A stretch of DNA of 64,000 bases from assembly GCF_006716185.1 (NCBI RefSeq), contig NZ_VFOP01000001.1, positions 2,356,001 through 2,420,000 on the forward strand. Reading direction: 5' to 3'. Below the pieces are notes generated by a model. It saw only the letters and a program-made list of their open reading frames with translations, had not been told where the DNA came from and did no database searches. This stretch comes from Ornithinicoccus hortensis. GTDB taxonomy: Bacteria > Actinomycetota > Actinomycetes > Actinomycetales > Dermatophilaceae. Both the position numbers and the translations under genes were made by a program. Shown here piece after piece: positions 32,447 through 43,681 of this stretch (the stretch's first letter is position 1; every line of letters starts with the position of its first letter).

Positions 32447-33244
32447 ATGGCCGAGCGCATCCCGCTGCTGGCGGGCAACTGGAAGATGAACCTGGACCAC
32501 CTCCAGGCCACCCACCTGGTGCAGAAGCTGGACTGGAGCCTGCGCGACGGCAAGCACGACTTCGCCGCCGTGGAGGTGGCGGTGCTGCCGCCGTTCACCG
32601 ACCTGCGGTCGGTGCAGACGATCATCCAGGGCGACAAGCTGGCGATCCGGTTCGGCGGGCAGGACCTGTCCCAGCACGACGCGGGCGCCTACACCGGGGA
32701 GATCTCCGGGGCGTTCCTGGCCAAGCTGGGCTGCACCTACGTGGTCGTCGGGCACAGCGAACGCCGCGCGCTGCACGGCGAGGACGATGCCGTGGTGGCG
32801 GCGAAGGTCAGGGCCGCGCTGCGCCACGGGCTGAGCCCGATCCTGTGCGTGGGCGAGGCCCTGGAGGTGCGCCAGGCCGGCGAACAGGTCGCGCACGTGC
32901 TCGCCCAGCTGGACGCCGCCCTCGACGGCCTGACGGCCGAGGAGGTCGCACAGGTCGTGGTCGCCTACGAACCGGTCTGGGCGATCGGCACCGGCGAGGT
33001 GGCGACCCCGGCGGACGCGCAGGAGGTCTGCGGGGCGATCCGCACCCGGCTGGCCGAGCTGACGACCGGGGACACGGCCGACGGGGTCCGCATCCTCTAC
33101 GGCGGCTCGGTCAAGCCCGGCAACGTCGCGGCGATCATGGCCGAGGAGGACGTCGACGGCGCCCTCGTGGGCGGCGCCTCGATCGAGGTGGACGACTTCA
33201 GCTCCATCTGCCGGTACCGCTCGCACCACGGGGGACAGGGCTGA
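32447..33244 (+). CDS. tpiA: triosephosphate isomerase
   Basis: Interconverts dihydroxyacetone phosphate and glyceraldehyde 3-phosphate. The 265-residue TIM barrel has N11 and K13 (AGNWKMN), the electrophilic His103 (VVGHSERR), catalytic Glu175 ([11 protein letters not shown]) and the phosphate-binding YGGSVKPGN loop. The real start is ATG 32447; the upstream frame is noncoding. It lies 79 bases after pgk. Confidence 0.97.
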   Translation: MAERIPLLAGNWKMNLDHLQATHLVQKLDWSLRDGKHDFAAVEVAVLPPFTDLRSVQTIIQGDKLAIRFGGQDLSQHDAGAYTGEISGAFLAKLGCTYVVVGHSERRALHGEDDAVVAAKVRAALRHGLSPILCVGEALEVRQAGEQVAHVLAQLDAALDGLTAEEVAQVVVAYEPVWAIGTGEVATPADAQEVCGAIRTRLAELTTGDTADGVRILYGGSVKPGNVAAIMAEEDVDGALVGGASIEVDDFSSICRYRSHHGGQG

Positions 33245-33259
33245 GTCTCCTTCCCTCCC

Positions 33260-33284
33260 GACCGGTCGGCCCGTGCTGGCCGGT
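33260..33284 (+). terminator. hairpin after tpiA
   Basis: GACCGG...CCGGTC with an inner GGCC/GGCC pairing forms a GC hairpin 15 bases after the tpiA stop. No U-tract is present. It probably ends or attenuates the gap-pgk-tpiA transcript before secG. Confidence 0.4.
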
Positions 33285-33356
33285 CCCGGGTGCCGCGTGG
33301 GTTACCCTGTTCTCTGCGCTCGTTCCTCGATCCAGCCCCCAACGTAAGGTGTTGTA

Positions 33357-33599
33357 GTGACCGTTGTCCGGATCTTCCTCGATGTGCTGCTGGCCCTGAG
33401 CAGCATCTTCCTGGTGCTGCTGATCCTCATGCACAAGGGTCGCGGTGGCGGCATGTCCGACATGTTCGGCGGGGGCATGTCCAGCAGCCTGGGCGGGTCG
33501 TCCGTGGCCGAGCGCAACCTGAACCGGATCACCATCGCCGTGTCCGTCATCTGGGTCACCGCGGTCACCGGCATCGGCCTGCTCATCCGGTTCGCCTGA
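33357..33599 (+). CDS. secG: protein translocase subunit SecG
   Basis: An 80-residue membrane subunit of the SecYEG channel. Two hydrophobic helices (about 3-25 and 57-78) flank a Gly/Ser/Met-rich loop containing GRGGGMSDMFGGG, the family hallmark. GTG 33357 is the start, after GTAAGGTG. TACCCT near 33304 could be its -10 box. secG following tpiA is a widespread bacterial order. Confidence 0.93.
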   Translation: MTVVRIFLDVLLALSSIFLVLLILMHKGRGGGMSDMFGGGMSSSLGGSSVAERNLNRITIAVSVIWVTAVTGIGLLIRFA

Positions 33600-33700
33600 C
33601 GCGTCCTGCCCGGACCCGCCCGGTCGGGCGTCCTCCCTCGAAACCTGCTGGTCAGTGGGGTACTGTGCTCCCACATACCCCTGTGACGTGAGGAGCGACG

Positions 33701-34069
33701 GTGGTTGGGACGAATGCCATCCGAGGACGCCGGGTCGGAGCCGGCCCGATGGGGGAGGCCGAGCGCGGGGAGACCGCGCCCCGCGTCACCGTGACCTACT
33801 GGTGCGCCAACGGGCACGAGACCACGCCGAGCTTCGCCCACGACGACGCGCTGGAGGTCCCCGCGGAATGGGACTGCCCGCGGTGCGGCCTGCCGGCCGG
33901 TCAGGACCGCGAGAACCCGCCGGAGGCGCCGCGGACCGAGCCGTACAAGACGCACCTGGCCTACGTGAAGGAACGCCGCTCCGAGCAGGCGGGGGCCGAG
34001 TTGCTCGACGAGGCGCTGAAGGCGATGCGCGGGCGGGGCATCGGGAAGGGCCCACGGGCCGGCGACTGA
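33701..34069 (+). CDS. rbpA: RNA polymerase-binding protein RbpA
   Basis: RbpA is an actinobacteria-specific activator that binds the principal sigma factor and stabilises the open promoter complex. The 122 residues contain the N-terminal AIRGRRVGAGPMGEAERGE, a zinc ribbon-like core with C35, C59 and C62 (WCANGHE, CPRCG), and the basic linker and sigma-interaction domain (RTEPYKTHLAYVKERRS). GTG 33701 is chosen because AGGAG lies five bases upstream. TACTGT at 33661-33666 is a possible -10. Confidence 0.95.
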   Translation: MVGTNAIRGRRVGAGPMGEAERGETAPRVTVTYWCANGHETTPSFAHDDALEVPAEWDCPRCGLPAGQDRENPPEAPRTEPYKTHLAYVKERRSEQAGAELLDEALKAMRGRGIGKGPRAGD

Positions 34070-34090
34070 CCGGCCGATCGACCTGACCCA

Positions 34091-34114
34091 CCCTCGGCGC
34101 CCGCCGGGGGAGGG
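34091..34114. terminator. hairpin between rbpA and the pentose-phosphate operon
   Basis: CCCTCGGC at 34091-34098 can pair with GCC...GAGGG at 34103-34114, leaving a small bulge. It lies between convergent genes and may stop transcription from both. Confidence 0.4.
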
Positions 34115-34117
34115 CGG

Positions 34118-35977
34118 TCAGCCCTCGATGCCGGCCCCGTCCGCGACGGCCCGGTCCACCCACCAGACCGTCTCCAGCGTCCCCTGCGGCCAGGAGGCGG
34201 GCACCTGGGGGTCCTCCCGCTCGGCGCGCGCGGCCCGCACCGCGTCCGCCTTGTCCGCGCCCGCCACCGTGAACCACACCCGCTTGGCCCTCCGGATCGC
34301 CGGGACGGTCAACGAGACGCGCAGCGGCGGGGGCTTGGGGGAGTCGGTGACCGGGACCGTCGTCCGGTCGGTGACCAGCAGTTCCTCGCGGCCCGGGAAG
34401 AGCGAGGCGACGTGCGAGTCCGGGCCGACCCCGAGCAGCAGCACGTCGAACTCCGGCACCGGCACGGAGGCCCCCTCGGGGGCGTGCTCGGCCAGGGTGG
34501 CGGCGTAGCTGACGGCTGCCTGCGGCAGGTCCGCCTCGTCGGCGCCGGCGGGGACCGCGTGCACGTGACCGGGGGCGAGCGGCAACCGGTCCAGCCCGGC
34601 ATCGACCGCCTGCTGCACGTTCCGGTCGGGGTCGCCCTCGGGGACGAAGCGTTCGTCGCCCCACCACACGTGCACGTGTTCCCAGGTCTGCGGGTCGGGC
34701 GACAGGTCGGCCAACGCCCCGACCGTGGCGGTGCCGAGCGAACCGCCCGTGACCACCAGGTGGGCCACGCCACGCTCGGCCACGGCGCGCTGCACCACGG
34801 CGTCCACCGCGGTGGCCACCGCCGCGGCCACCGACGGGGTGTCCTCGGCGATCCGCACGCTGCCGCGGGCGAACTCGGCCAGCCCCTGGTGGATCCGCTC
34901 GTCCAGCGCCGTCCCCTCGACCCGCTCCGAGGGGGCCGGCGCCCCCTCGAGGGCCTTGGTGGACAGTTCGGGGTGGTGGGTCTCGGCCAGTTCGGCCGGC
35001 TCCTCGGGTGCCTTGCCCTTGCGGACGGCCTCGCTGTGCGTCGTGGTGGACCTGCCGACCCGGGGTATGCCGTCCCGCACCGCCGAGGCGTAGACCTCGT
35101 CCGCGTCGAGCCGGCGCAACTCGGCCGCCAGCAGTTCCGGCAGCGTGGAGTCGGGCAACGGCACCTGCCGGGTGGGCTGGCCGGCCTGGCTCAGCGTCCC
35201 GACCTGCTCGGCGGACCCTGCCCTGGTGGCGACCAGGTCCACCGGGCCGCTGGCCCGTTCCAGGCGCACGGCCACCAGTCCGGTGCCGGCGGCGGTGCGT
35301 GCCACCTTCACCGGGACCTGCAGCGCGTCGGCGAGCCACCCGGCCATCAGGTCTGTGCTCGGGCTGTCCGCGTCCCCGGACACCGTCGCGGCCGTGACGT
35401 CCTCGTAGGGGGGCTGGTCCAGCGTCGCGGCGAGCAGCCCGCGCCAGCGGGTGAGCCGGGTCCAGGACAGGTCGGTGTCGCCCGGCTGGTAGTGCTTGGC
35501 CCGTCGGCGGAGCTCGGTGCGTGGCTTCGCACACCCGGAAGCATCCGTGATCCGGCGGTGCGCGATCTGCCCGAGGGGGCTGCCGGCAACGTCGTGGGGC
35601 GGGTCGTGCGGCCACCAGCCGACGATGGGGGAGTCGGGCAGCAGCAGCGCGGTGACCACCGACGCCGCCTGGTCGGCCAGTTCCCCGTAGAGGCGCAGCA
35701 CCACGATCTCGCTGGCCCCGGCGTCGCCGCCGACGCGCACCTGGGCGTCCAACCGGTTAGCGCCGCGGCGGTTGGCGCGGACCACGACGATGATCCGGGC
35801 CGGGTGCTGCCGGGTGGCGTCGTTGGCCGCCCTGATCGCCTCGTCGGAGCCGGTGTCGTCGGTGACCACGAGCAGGGTCAGGACGCGGCCCATCGCCATC
35901 GCCCCGACGTCGTTGCGCAGCTGCAGCAGCTTCTTGCTGACCTCCTTGGCGGAGGTGCTGGGCAGGTCGATGATCAC
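34118..35977 (-). CDS. opcA-pgl: OpcA-6-phosphogluconolactonase fusion
   Basis: One uninterrupted 619-codon frame encodes two pentose-phosphate proteins. Residues 1 to about 310 are OpcA, the glucose-6-phosphate dehydrogenase assembly/redox factor (MIIDLPSTSAKEVSKKL, SPIVGWWP, DLSWTRLTRWR). A Glu/Pro/Thr-rich linker follows. From about 350 comes 6-phosphogluconolactonase (LVVTGGSLGTATVGAL, HVWWGDERFVP, GVGPDSHVASLFPG), which hydrolyses the lactone made by Zwf. The two are separate genes in Corynebacterium and Streptomyces. GTG 35977 forms GTGA with the zwf stop and has GGAGG five bases upstream. A GTG four codons earlier is open but lacks that support. Confidence 0.9.
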   Translation of the reverse strand: MIIDLPSTSAKEVSKKLLQLRNDVGAMAMGRVLTLLVVTDDTGSDEAIRAANDATRQHPARIIVVVRANRRGANRLDAQVRVGGDAGASEIVVLRLYGELADQAASVVTALLLPDSPIVGWWPHDPPHDVAGSPLGQIAHRRITDASGCAKPRTELRRRAKHYQPGDTDLSWTRLTRWRGLLAATLDQPPYEDVTAATVSGDADSPSTDLMAGWLADALQVPVKVARTAAGTGLVAVRLERASGPVDLVATRAGSAEQVGTLSQAGQPTRQVPLPDSTLPELLAAELRRLDADEVYASAVRDGIPRVGRSTTTHSEAVRKGKAPEEPAELAETHHPELSTKALEGAPAPSERVEGTALDERIHQGLAEFARGSVRIAEDTPSVAAAVATAVDAVVQRAVAERGVAHLVVTGGSLGTATVGALADLSPDPQTWEHVHVWWGDERFVPEGDPDRNVQQAVDAGLDRLPLAPGHVHAVPAGADEADLPQAAVSYAATLAEHAPEGASVPVPEFDVLLLGVGPDSHVASLFPGREELLVTDRTTVPVTDSPKPPPLRVSLTVPAIRRAKRVWFTVAGADKADAVRAARAEREDPQVPASWPQGTLETVWWVDRAVADGAGIEG

Positions 35978-37524
35978 GGGAGCCTCCACTCACGGCCGTC
36001 TCGGCGCATCATCTCGTCCGCCTCCGGCGGACCCCAGGTGCCCGCCGGGTAGGTCTGTGGGGGCGTCCTGGTGCGCGACCAGTAGTCGATGACGGGGTCC
36101 AGGATCTGCCAGGACAGCTCGACCTCTTCGTGCCGCGGGAACAGCGGCGGATCGCCCAGCAGGACGTCCAGGATCAGCCGCTCGTAGGCCTCCGGGCTGG
36201 ACTCGGTGAAGGAGGCGCCGTAGCCGAAGTCCATCGTGACGTCGCGTACCTCCATCTGGGTGCCGGGCACCTTGGATCCGAACCGCATGGTGACGCCCTC
36301 GTCCGGCTGGACCCGGATGACGACGGCGTTCTTGCCCAGTTCCTCGGTGGAGGTGCTGGAAAACGGCAGGTGTGGGGCCCGCTTGAAGACCACGGCGATC
36401 TCGGTGACCCGCTTGCCCAAGCGCTTCCCGGTGCGTAGGTAGAAGGGGACCCCCGCCCACCGCCGGGTGTCCACTTCGAGCTTGAGTGCGGCATACGTCT
36501 CGGTGCGGGAGGCCTGGGCGACACCATCCTCGTCGAGGTAGCCGACGACCGGTTCCCCGCCCTGCCAGCCGGCCACGTACTGTGCCCGGCTGGTGGCGGT
36601 GGCCAGGTCCTCGGGCAGCCGCAGCGACGCGAGCACCTTTTCCTTCTCGGTCCGCACTCCGCGTGCAGTGAAGGACACCGGCTCCTCCATCGCGGTGAGC
36701 GCGAGCAGTTGGAGCAGGTGGTTCTGGATGACGTCCCGTGCGGCCCCGACGTCGTCGTAGTATCCGGCGCGGCCGCCGATCCCGATGTCCTCGGCCATCG
36801 TGATCTGCACGTGGTCGACGTAGTTGGCGTTCCAGATTGGCTCGAACAACTGGTTGGAGAAGCGCAACGCCAGGATGTTCTGCACCGTCTCCTTGCCCAG
36901 GTAGTGGTCGATCCGGAAGATCGAATCCGCCGGGAAGACCGACTCGACGATCTCGTTGAGCTCCTGCGCACTCTCCAGGTTGTGACCGAACGGCTTCTCG
37001 ATGACGACCCGCCGCCAGGTGCCCGGTTGCGGGTCGCTCAACCCGGACGCCTTCAGCTGCTCGCAGACCGGGGCGAACCAGTCCGGCGGGATGGACAGGT
37101 AGAACGCGTGGTTGCCGCCCGTGCCGCGCTCGTCGTCCAGCTTGCGCACGGTCCGGGCGAGCAGCTGGAAGGCATCGGGGTCGTCGAACGCCCCGGGAAC
37201 GAAGCGGAACCCCTCCGCGAGGCTGCGCCAGACCTCTTCGCGGAACGGGGTTCGCGCGTGCTCCCGGACCGAGTCGTGGACCACCTTGCTGAAGTCCTGG
37301 TCGGCCCAGTCCCGCCGCGCGAAGCCGACCAGGGAGAACCCGGGTGGCAACAGACCCCGGTTGGCCAGGTCGTAGATGGCCGGCATCAGCTTCTTGCGTG
37401 CCAGGTCGCCGGTCACGCCGAACATCACCATGCTGCAGGGCCCGGCGATCCGGGGCAGCCGCTTGTCGTCGGGGTGACGCAGCGGGTTGTGCTCGGCGGT
37501 GACCGGTGCCGGACCCGGGCTCAC
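35974..37524 (-). CDS. zwf: glucose-6-phosphate 1-dehydrogenase
   Basis: Oxidises glucose 6-phosphate to 6-phosphogluconolactone with NADP. The 516-residue product shows the coenzyme motif GVTGDLARKKLMPAIYDL, the catalytic RIDHYLGKE segment and the YYDDVGAARDVIQNHLLQ region. GTG 37524 overlaps the pgi stop (GTGA) and its own stop overlaps the opcA start, so translation is coupled along pgi-zwf-opcA/pgl. Confidence 0.96.
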   Translation of the reverse strand: MSPGPAPVTAEHNPLRHPDDKRLPRIAGPCSMVMFGVTGDLARKKLMPAIYDLANRGLLPPGFSLVGFARRDWADQDFSKVVHDSVREHARTPFREEVWRSLAEGFRFVPGAFDDPDAFQLLARTVRKLDDERGTGGNHAFYLSIPPDWFAPVCEQLKASGLSDPQPGTWRRVVIEKPFGHNLESAQELNEIVESVFPADSIFRIDHYLGKETVQNILALRFSNQLFEPIWNANYVDHVQITMAEDIGIGGRAGYYDDVGAARDVIQNHLLQLLALTAMEEPVSFTARGVRTEKEKVLASLRLPEDLATATSRAQYVAGWQGGEPVVGYLDEDGVAQASRTETYAALKLEVDTRRWAGVPFYLRTGKRLGKRVTEIAVVFKRAPHLPFSSTSTEELGKNAVVIRVQPDEGVTMRFGSKVPGTQMEVRDVTMDFGYGASFTESSPEAYERLILDVLLGDPPLFPRHEEVELSWQILDPVIDYWSRTRTPPQTYPAGTWGPPEADEMMRRDGREWRLP

Positions 37525-39152
37525 GGCGTGCCCAGGGCCTGGCGGAGCTGGGCCAGTCCGGCGGCCTGGTCGGTGAGGTGGAGTCGCAGCACCGGGCGGC
37601 CGTGACCGGCCAGCACCTGGGCGTCCCCGGCGGCCTGGGCCGCGATGAAGGAGCCGAAGGTGTAGTCCTTGCCGGGCACCGGGTAGTCCGCGGCGGCCGT
37701 GCCGGTGACCTGCAGGTAGACCCCCACCGGCGGGCCACCCTTGTGGAACTGGCCGGTGCTGTGCAGGAAGCGGGGTCCCCAGCCGAAGGTGACCGGGCGG
37801 TGCAACGTCTCGGTCAGCGGGCCGGCGACGTCGGCCAGGTCGGCGTGGCTGAGTCGGTCCAGGTAGACCATGACCGCCAGGTAGCCCGCGTCGCGGTCCA
37901 GTGTGTCGAGCAGCGCCTTGACCGCGGTGGTGACGTCGTCGCCGACCGTGGCCGGGTCGAGGTTGGCGGCCCGGATCTCGACGGCGCCGTCGACCGCCAG
38001 GGGTACGTCGGAACCGCCGCCCCCGGAGGCCATCACCTCGCGTGCGGCCTGCTTGGCGCTCTCCACGTCGGGCTGGTCGAACGGGTTGATCCCGAGCACC
38101 CTCCCGGCGACCGCGGTAGCGACCTCCCAGAGCAGCAGCTGCGCGCCCAACGGGCCGCTGACCCGGACCAGGGACGCTGCCGCGCCGGCCGACGCTGGCT
38201 CCTCGTCCTCGTCCGCGTCGGCGGCCAGGTGCACGACCGTGACGTCGTCCGCCGCCCCGAGGACCGCCTCGGAGCCGGCGTCCGCCACGACCGGGAGCAG
38301 CCCGGTGCCCTCCTTGCCGGTGCTCTCGGCGATCAGCTGTTCGGCCCAGTCGGGGAACCCGACGATGCCCGAGCCCTGGTCGACGAGCAGCACCTTGTCC
38401 CGGAGCGGGGTCGCCCCGGCCAGGGCGGCCCCCAGGGTCAGCCCCGGGTTGCTGCGGTCGTCCTCGGCGAGCAGGTCGGCGATCTCCTCGGCCTCGTCGA
38501 GTAGTCCGGCGATGTCGGCCCCGGCCAGGCCCGAGGGGACCAGGCCGAACGCGGTGAGCGCGGAGTACCGCCCGCCGACCGCCGGGTCGGCGTTCACCAC
38601 CCGGTAGCCGTCGGCGCGGGACTGCTGGTCCAGCGGGCTACCCGGGTCGGTGACGATGACGATCCGCTCGGTCGGGTCGATGCCGGCGTCGGTGAAGGCA
38701 CCGATGAAGGCGCGCCGCTGGCTGTCGGTCTCCACCGTGGACCCGGACTTGGAGGACACCACGACGGCCGTGCGGTCCAGGCCCTCCTCGACGGCCGCCC
38801 GGACCATGTCCGGGTCGGAGGAGTCGAGCACTACCAGGTCGACGCCGGCCGTCGCGCAGATCACCTCGGGGGCCAACGAGGAGCCGCCCATCCCGCACAG
38901 CACGATGCGGTCGACGCCGCGTCCCCGCAGCTCCTCCCGCAGTGCCGCCACCTCGCCGACCAGGGGCCGCGAGCTCCGGTGCAGACCCACCCAGGACAGC
39001 CGCTTGCCGGCCTCGTCCTCGGCGGCCGGGCCCCAGAGGGTAGCGTCCTGCTGGAAGAGGCGGGAGGCGAAGGAGTCCTCGACCAGTCCCGGGACCACGC
39101 GCTCGGCCGCGTCGGCGGCGGCGCCGGACAGTTGGAGGGACAGGGCGTTCAC
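37521..39152 (-). CDS. pgi: glucose-6-phosphate isomerase
   Basis: Interconverts glucose 6-phosphate and fructose 6-phosphate. The 543 residues carry the sugar-isomerase (SIS) motifs [26 protein letters not shown] and [11 protein letters not shown], and are of the diverged kind found next to transaldolase in actinobacteria rather than the E. coli type. GTG 39152 overlaps the tal stop by four bases (GTGA). Its placement between tal and zwf joins upper glycolysis to the oxidative pentose-phosphate branch. Confidence 0.9.
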   Translation of the reverse strand: MNALSLQLSGAAADAAERVVPGLVEDSFASRLFQQDATLWGPAAEDEAGKRLSWVGLHRSSRPLVGEVAALREELRGRGVDRIVLCGMGGSSLAPEVICATAGVDLVVLDSSDPDMVRAAVEEGLDRTAVVVSSKSGSTVETDSQRRAFIGAFTDAGIDPTERIVIVTDPGSPLDQQSRADGYRVVNADPAVGGRYSALTAFGLVPSGLAGADIAGLLDEAEEIADLLAEDDRSNPGLTLGAALAGATPLRDKVLLVDQGSGIVGFPDWAEQLIAESTGKEGTGLLPVVADAGSEAVLGAADDVTVVHLAADADEDEEPASAGAAASLVRVSGPLGAQLLLWEVATAVAGRVLGINPFDQPDVESAKQAAREVMASGGGGSDVPLAVDGAVEIRAANLDPATVGDDVTTAVKALLDTLDRDAGYLAVMVYLDRLSHADLADVAGPLTETLHRPVTFGWGPRFLHSTGQFHKGGPPVGVYLQVTGTAAADYPVPGKDYTFGSFIAAQAAGDAQVLAGHGRPVLRLHLTDQAAGLAQLRQALGTP

Positions 39153-40282
39153 TTGGCGTCCCCGGCGAACCTGTCCAACTCCTGCTGCACGTCGGCCAGG
39201 AGCTCGTCCCAGGACTTCTCGAACTTGTCCAGGCCCTCGACCTCCAGCGTCTCCACGACCTGGGCGTAGGAGACCCCGACCTTCTCCAGGCTCTCCAACA
39301 CCTGCTGGGCGTCGTCGTAGTGCCCGGTCACCGCGTCGCCGGTCACCTGGCCGTGGTCCGCGGTCGCGTCGAGCGTCTTGCGGGGCATCGTGTTGACCGT
39401 GTTGGGGGCGACCAGCTCGGTGACGTAGAGGGTGTCGGGGTAGTCCGGGTTCTTCACGCCGGTCGAGGCCCACAGCGGACGCTGGGCGTGCGCCCCGTCG
39501 TCGGCCAGGTTCTGCCAGCGGGGGGTGCTGAAGACCTCCTCGTAGGCCTGGTAGGCCAGCCGGGCGTTGGCCACGCCGGCCTTGCCCTTGAGCGCCGTCG
39601 CCTCGTCGGTGCCCAGGGCGTCCAGCTGGCCGTCGATCTCGGTGTCCACCCGGGACACGAAGAAGGAGGCGACCGAGTGGATCGTGGACAGGTCGTGCCC
39701 GTTCTGCCGCGCCTGCTCCAGGCCGGTGAGGAAGGCATTCATCACCCCGCGGTAGCGGTCCAGGGAGAAGATCAGGGTCACGTTGACGCTGATCCCCTCG
39801 GCCAGGGTCTGGCTGATCGCGGGCAGGCCCTCCACCGTTGCCGGGATCTTGATGAACAGGTTGGGCCGGTCGATCTCGGCCCAGAGCTTCTTGGCCATCT
39901 CGACGGTGCCGGCGGTGTCCGCCGCAAGCTTCGGCTCGACCTCGATCGAGACCCGCCCGTCGACCCCGTTGGTGCGGTCGTAGACCGGCCGCATGATGTC
40001 GCAGGCGTTGCGCACGTCGGTGGTGGTCAGCGCGAAGACGGTGGCGTCCACGTCGGTCCCGGTCGCGGCCAGCTCCTTGACCTGGTCGGTGTAGGCCTCG
40101 CCCTGGGAGAGGGCGTTGGCGAAGATCGTCGGGTTGGTGGTGACCCCGACGACATACAGGTCATCGATGAGGGACTGGAGCCCGCCGTCGGTGATCATCG
40201 AACGGTTGAGGTCGTCGAGCCAGATGGAGACGCCTGCCTCGGACAGGTCGGCGAGTGGGTTCGTGGTCTGCTGTTCGGTCAT
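39149..40282 (-). CDS. tal: transaldolase
   Basis: Transfers a dihydroxyacetone unit between sugar phosphates through a Schiff-base lysine. The 377-residue protein has [26 protein letters not shown], catalytic Lys in [12 protein letters not shown] and [12 protein letters not shown]. It starts 38 bases after tkt in the same operon. Confidence 0.96.
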   Translation of the reverse strand: MTEQQTTNPLADLSEAGVSIWLDDLNRSMITDGGLQSLIDDLYVVGVTTNPTIFANALSQGEAYTDQVKELAATGTDVDATVFALTTTDVRNACDIMRPVYDRTNGVDGRVSIEVEPKLAADTAGTVEMAKKLWAEIDRPNLFIKIPATVEGLPAISQTLAEGISVNVTLIFSLDRYRGVMNAFLTGLEQARQNGHDLSTIHSVASFFVSRVDTEIDGQLDALGTDEATALKGKAGVANARLAYQAYEEVFSTPRWQNLADDGAHAQRPLWASTGVKNPDYPDTLYVTELVAPNTVNTMPRKTLDATADHGQVTGDAVTGHYDDAQQVLESLEKVGVSYAQVVETLEVEGLDKFEKSWDELLADVQQELDRFAGDAK

Positions 40283-40320
40283 CGGTCTCTTCTTCCGTAT
40301 CTCGTGGTCGGGCGCGCCGC

Positions 40321-42534
40321 TCAGGCGTCGCCGAGGGTCTGCTCGCTGCCGCTCGGGTCGGCGGGGGTGCTCTGCGCCGGGGCTTCGTCGCCAGCCGCGG
40401 CCGCGATCGACTCGCGGGCGGCAGCGGCGACGGCCTCCGCGGTGATCCCGAACTCGGTGTACAGCCGCTGGTAGTCGGCCGAGGCGCCGAAGTGCTCCAG
40501 GCTGACCGTGCGGCCGGCGTCACCGACCAGCTCGCGCCAGCCCTGGGCGATGCCGGCCTCGACGCTGACCCGGGCCCGCACGTCGGGGGGCAGGACCTCG
40601 TTGCGGTAGGACTGGTCCTGGGCGTCGAACCACTCCCGGCAGGGGAGCGACACGACCCGGGCGGACACGCCCTCGGCGGCCAGGATGTCGCGGGCCTGGA
40701 CCGCGAGCTGGACCTCCGACCCGGTGCCGATGAGGATCACGTCGGGGGAGTCGCCCTCGGCGTCGGCCAGCACGTACCCGCCCCTGGCCACACCGTCCAC
40801 CGAGGCGAACTTCTCCCGGTCGAAGGTCGGCACGTTCTGCCGAGTCAGCACCAGGGCGGTTGGGCGGTCCGTGTGCTCCAGCGCCGAGCGCCAGGCGGCA
40901 GACGTCTCGTTGGCGTCGGCCGGTCGGACAACGTCCAGACCCGGGATCGCGCGCAGCGCAGCCAGGTGTTCGACCGGCTGGTGGGTCGGCCCGTCCTCGC
41001 CGAGCCCAATCGAGTCGTGGGTCCACACGTAGATGACCGGCTGCTGCTGGAGTGCTGCGAGGCGCACGGAGGGACGCATGTAGTCGGAGAAGACCAGGAA
41101 GGTTCCACCGTACGGGCGGGTCAGGCCCTCCAGCGCGATCCCGTTCAGGATCATCCCCATCCCGTGCTCTCGGATCCCGAAGTGCAGGGTGCGGCCGTAG
41201 AGGTCGCCCGGGAAGGCGTCGGTGGCCTTGGCCGGCGGGACGAAGCTCGGCTGCCCCTTCATGGTCGTGTTGTTCGACCCTGCAAGGTCGGCCGAGCCGC
41301 CCCACAACTCGGGCAGGACGTCGGCCAGTGCGGTCAGGACGTCTCCGGACGCGGCCCGCGTGGCCTTGCCCTTCTCGTCCGCGGGGAAGACGGGCAGGGC
41401 ATCGGCCAGGTTGTCCGGCAGCCGGCGCTCGACCAGTCGGTCCAGCAGCGCGGCCCGCTCGGCGTCGGCGTCCCGCCAGGCCTGGTAGGTCTTGTCCCAC
41501 TCGGCGTGCGCGGTCTTCCCGCGCTCGACGACCTGGCGGACGTGGGCGAGGACCTCCGGCTCCTCCGGGAAGGCGACGTCCGGGTCGAAGCCCAGGAGCT
41601 TCTTGGTGGCCGCGATCTCGTCGTCGCCGAGGGCGGACCCGTGTGAGGCGCCGGTGTCCTGCTTGGTCGGCGCGGGCCAGGCGATGATGGTGCGCAACAG
41701 CACCAGGGTCGGCCGGTCCACGCTGGCGCGGCTGGCCTCGAGGGCGGCCAGCAACGCGTCGATGTCCTCGGTGTAGGGCTCGGCCTCGCGCCAGTCGACC
41801 GTGATGACCTCCCAGCCGTAGGCCTCGTAGCGCTTGGCCACGTCCTCGGAGAAGGAGATGTCCGTGTCGTCCTCGATGGAGATGAAGTTCTGGTCGTAGA
41901 CGACGGTCAGGTTGCCGAGCTCCTGGTGGCCGGCCAGCGAGCTGGCCTCCGAGGACACGCCCTCCATCAGGTCACCGTCCGAAGCGATCACCCACACGTG
42001 GTGGTCGAACGGGGAGTCCCCGGCCGCGGCGTCCGGGTCCAGCAGCCCGCGCTGCCGCCGCTGGGCCATCGCCATACCCACGGCGGAGGCCATGCCGGAC
42101 CCGAGGGGGCCGGTGGTGATCTCGACGCCGGTGGTGTGGTGGACCTCCGGGTGCCCCGGGGTCAGGCTGCCCCAGGTGCGGAGCGACTTGAGGTCGTCCA
42201 TCTCCAGGCCGTAGCCGTTGAGGTAGAGCTGGACGTACTGGGTGAGGCTGGAGTGGCCGGCCGAGAGGACGAACCGGTCGCGACCCAGCCAGTGCGGGTC
42301 GCTCGGGTCGTGCCGCATCACCTGTTGGTAGAGCAGGTAGGCGACGGGAGCCAGGCTCATCGCCGTCCCCGGGTGCCCGTTCCCGACCTTCTGGACGGCG
42401 TCGGCGGCCAGCACCCTGGCCGTGTCGACCGCACGGATATCGAGGTCGGTCCACCCGGCGTTCTCCGCGACCGGCCTGGCGAGGCCCTCGTCGCGGTTTC
42501 CGGTGACCTTGGTGTCGGCTACCTGATCAGACAT
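40321..42534 (-). CDS. tkt: transketolase
   Basis: A thiamine-diphosphate enzyme of the non-oxidative pentose-phosphate pathway. 737 residues include [15 protein letters not shown], the ThDP motif region ([19 protein letters not shown]), [11 protein letters not shown] and the pyrimidine-domain [23 protein letters not shown] upstream of the ATG is its ribosome-binding site. It leads the minus-strand operon and diverges from ctaB. Minus-strand TAGAGT near 42602-42607 is a possible -10 element. Confidence 0.97.
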   Translation of the reverse strand: MSDQVADTKVTGNRDEGLARPVAENAGWTDLDIRAVDTARVLAADAVQKVGNGHPGTAMSLAPVAYLLYQQVMRHDPSDPHWLGRDRFVLSAGHSSLTQYVQLYLNGYGLEMDDLKSLRTWGSLTPGHPEVHHTTGVEITTGPLGSGMASAVGMAMAQRRQRGLLDPDAAAGDSPFDHHVWVIASDGDLMEGVSSEASSLAGHQELGNLTVVYDQNFISIEDDTDISFSEDVAKRYEAYGWEVITVDWREAEPYTEDIDALLAALEASRASVDRPTLVLLRTIIAWPAPTKQDTGASHGSALGDDEIAATKKLLGFDPDVAFPEEPEVLAHVRQVVERGKTAHAEWDKTYQAWRDADAERAALLDRLVERRLPDNLADALPVFPADEKGKATRAASGDVLTALADVLPELWGGSADLAGSNNTTMKGQPSFVPPAKATDAFPGDLYGRTLHFGIREHGMGMILNGIALEGLTRPYGGTFLVFSDYMRPSVRLAALQQQPVIYVWTHDSIGLGEDGPTHQPVEHLAALRAIPGLDVVRPADANETSAAWRSALEHTDRPTALVLTRQNVPTFDREKFASVDGVARGGYVLADAEGDSPDVILIGTGSEVQLAVQARDILAAEGVSARVVSLPCREWFDAQDQSYRNEVLPPDVRARVSVEAGIAQGWRELVGDAGRTVSLEHFGASADYQRLYTEFGITAEAVAAAARESIAAAAGDEAPAQSTPADPSGSEQTLGDA

Positions 42535-42711
42535 CTGGCACTCCTCACTGAAGAACTCGGGCGATGAGCGGCGGAATGCCGGGCCCGTCTGGATTCTCCC
42601 CCGACTCTAGTGCGCGGGCCCGACCCACGCAGCACCCCCCGGGCGGGTACCATCGAGACGCAACCTCCGGCATACCGGCCGGCATCCACCCGACCATCGC
42701 GAAGGGACACT

Positions 42712-43671
42712 GTGACCACCTTGGACCGCCGCCCTCCTACAGCCGGGGCGTCCGCGCCAGAGCGAGGGTGGCAGCAGGTGGTCGGCGACTACGTGTCGTT
42801 GACCAAGCCGAGGATCATCGAGCTGCTCCTGGTCACGACCTTCCCGGTGATGTTCCTGGCCGAGCGTGGCGTCCCGTCGATCTGGCTGATCCTGGCGACC
42901 CTCGTGGGCGGCTCGCTGTCGGCGGGCTCGGCGAACACCCTGAACTGCTACCTGGACCGCGACATCGACGCGCGGATGCACCGCACCGAGAACCGACCGC
43001 TGGTGACCGGCGCGATCAGTCCCCGCAACGCGATGATCTTCGGGGTCGTCCTCGGGGTGGCGTCGGTGGTCTGGCTCGGCGTGCTGGTCAACTGGCTGTC
43101 CGCCTGGCTGGGGCTCGCCGCGATCGTGCTCTATGTCGGCTTCTACACCCTGCTGCTAAAGCGCCGGACGAGCCAGAACATCGTCTGGGGTGGTGTCGCC
43201 GGCTGCATGCCGGTGCTGATCGGCTGGTCCGCGGTGACCAACAGCCTCGACTGGCCCGCGCTGGTGCTCTTCCTGGTCGTCTTCTTCTGGACGCCGCCGC
43301 ACTACTGGCCGCTGTCGATGCGGTTCAAGGAGGACTACGCCAACGCCGGCGTCCCGATGCTGCCGGTCGTCGCCGAGGACATCGCGGTGGGGCGCCAGGT
43401 CGTGGTCTATTCCTGGGTGACCGTGCTGGTCTCGCTAGCCCTCGTCCCGGTCGCCGACATGGGGTGGATCTACACCGTCACGGCGGTCGTCGCCGGCGCG
43501 GTCTTCCTGGTCGAGGCCCACGGCCTGTTGAGCCGGGCGCGTCACGGCGTCACCGGCACCGGCCTCCGGGCGATGCGGCTGTTCCACTACTCGATCAGCT
43601 ACCTGACCCTGTTGTTCCTGGGCGTGGCCGTCGACCCCCTGCTCCACTGGGCCCTCCCCATCTCCTTCTGA
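42712..43671 (+). CDS. ctaB: protohaem IX farnesyltransferase (haem O synthase)
   Basis: A membrane UbiA-family prenyltransferase that adds a farnesyl chain to haem B to make haem O for cytochrome oxidase. The 319-residue protein has about eight or nine membrane helices and both aspartate motifs: [20 protein letters not shown] and the [12 protein letters not shown] segment. GTG 42712 follows GAAGGGA; TACCAT near 42650 may belong to its promoter. Its stop is followed within ten bases by a 33-bp repeat array. Confidence 0.95.
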   Translation: MTTLDRRPPTAGASAPERGWQQVVGDYVSLTKPRIIELLLVTTFPVMFLAERGVPSIWLILATLVGGSLSAGSANTLNCYLDRDIDARMHRTENRPLVTGAISPRNAMIFGVVLGVASVVWLGVLVNWLSAWLGLAAIVLYVGFYTLLLKRRTSQNIVWGGVAGCMPVLIGWSAVTNSLDWPALVLFLVVFFWTPPHYWPLSMRFKEDYANAGVPMLPVVAEDIAVGRQVVVYSWVTVLVSLALVPVADMGWIYTVTAVVAGAVFLVEAHGLLSRARHGVTGTGLRAMRLFHYSISYLTLLFLGVAVDPLLHWALPISF

Positions 43672-43681
43672 CCCCCTCTCG

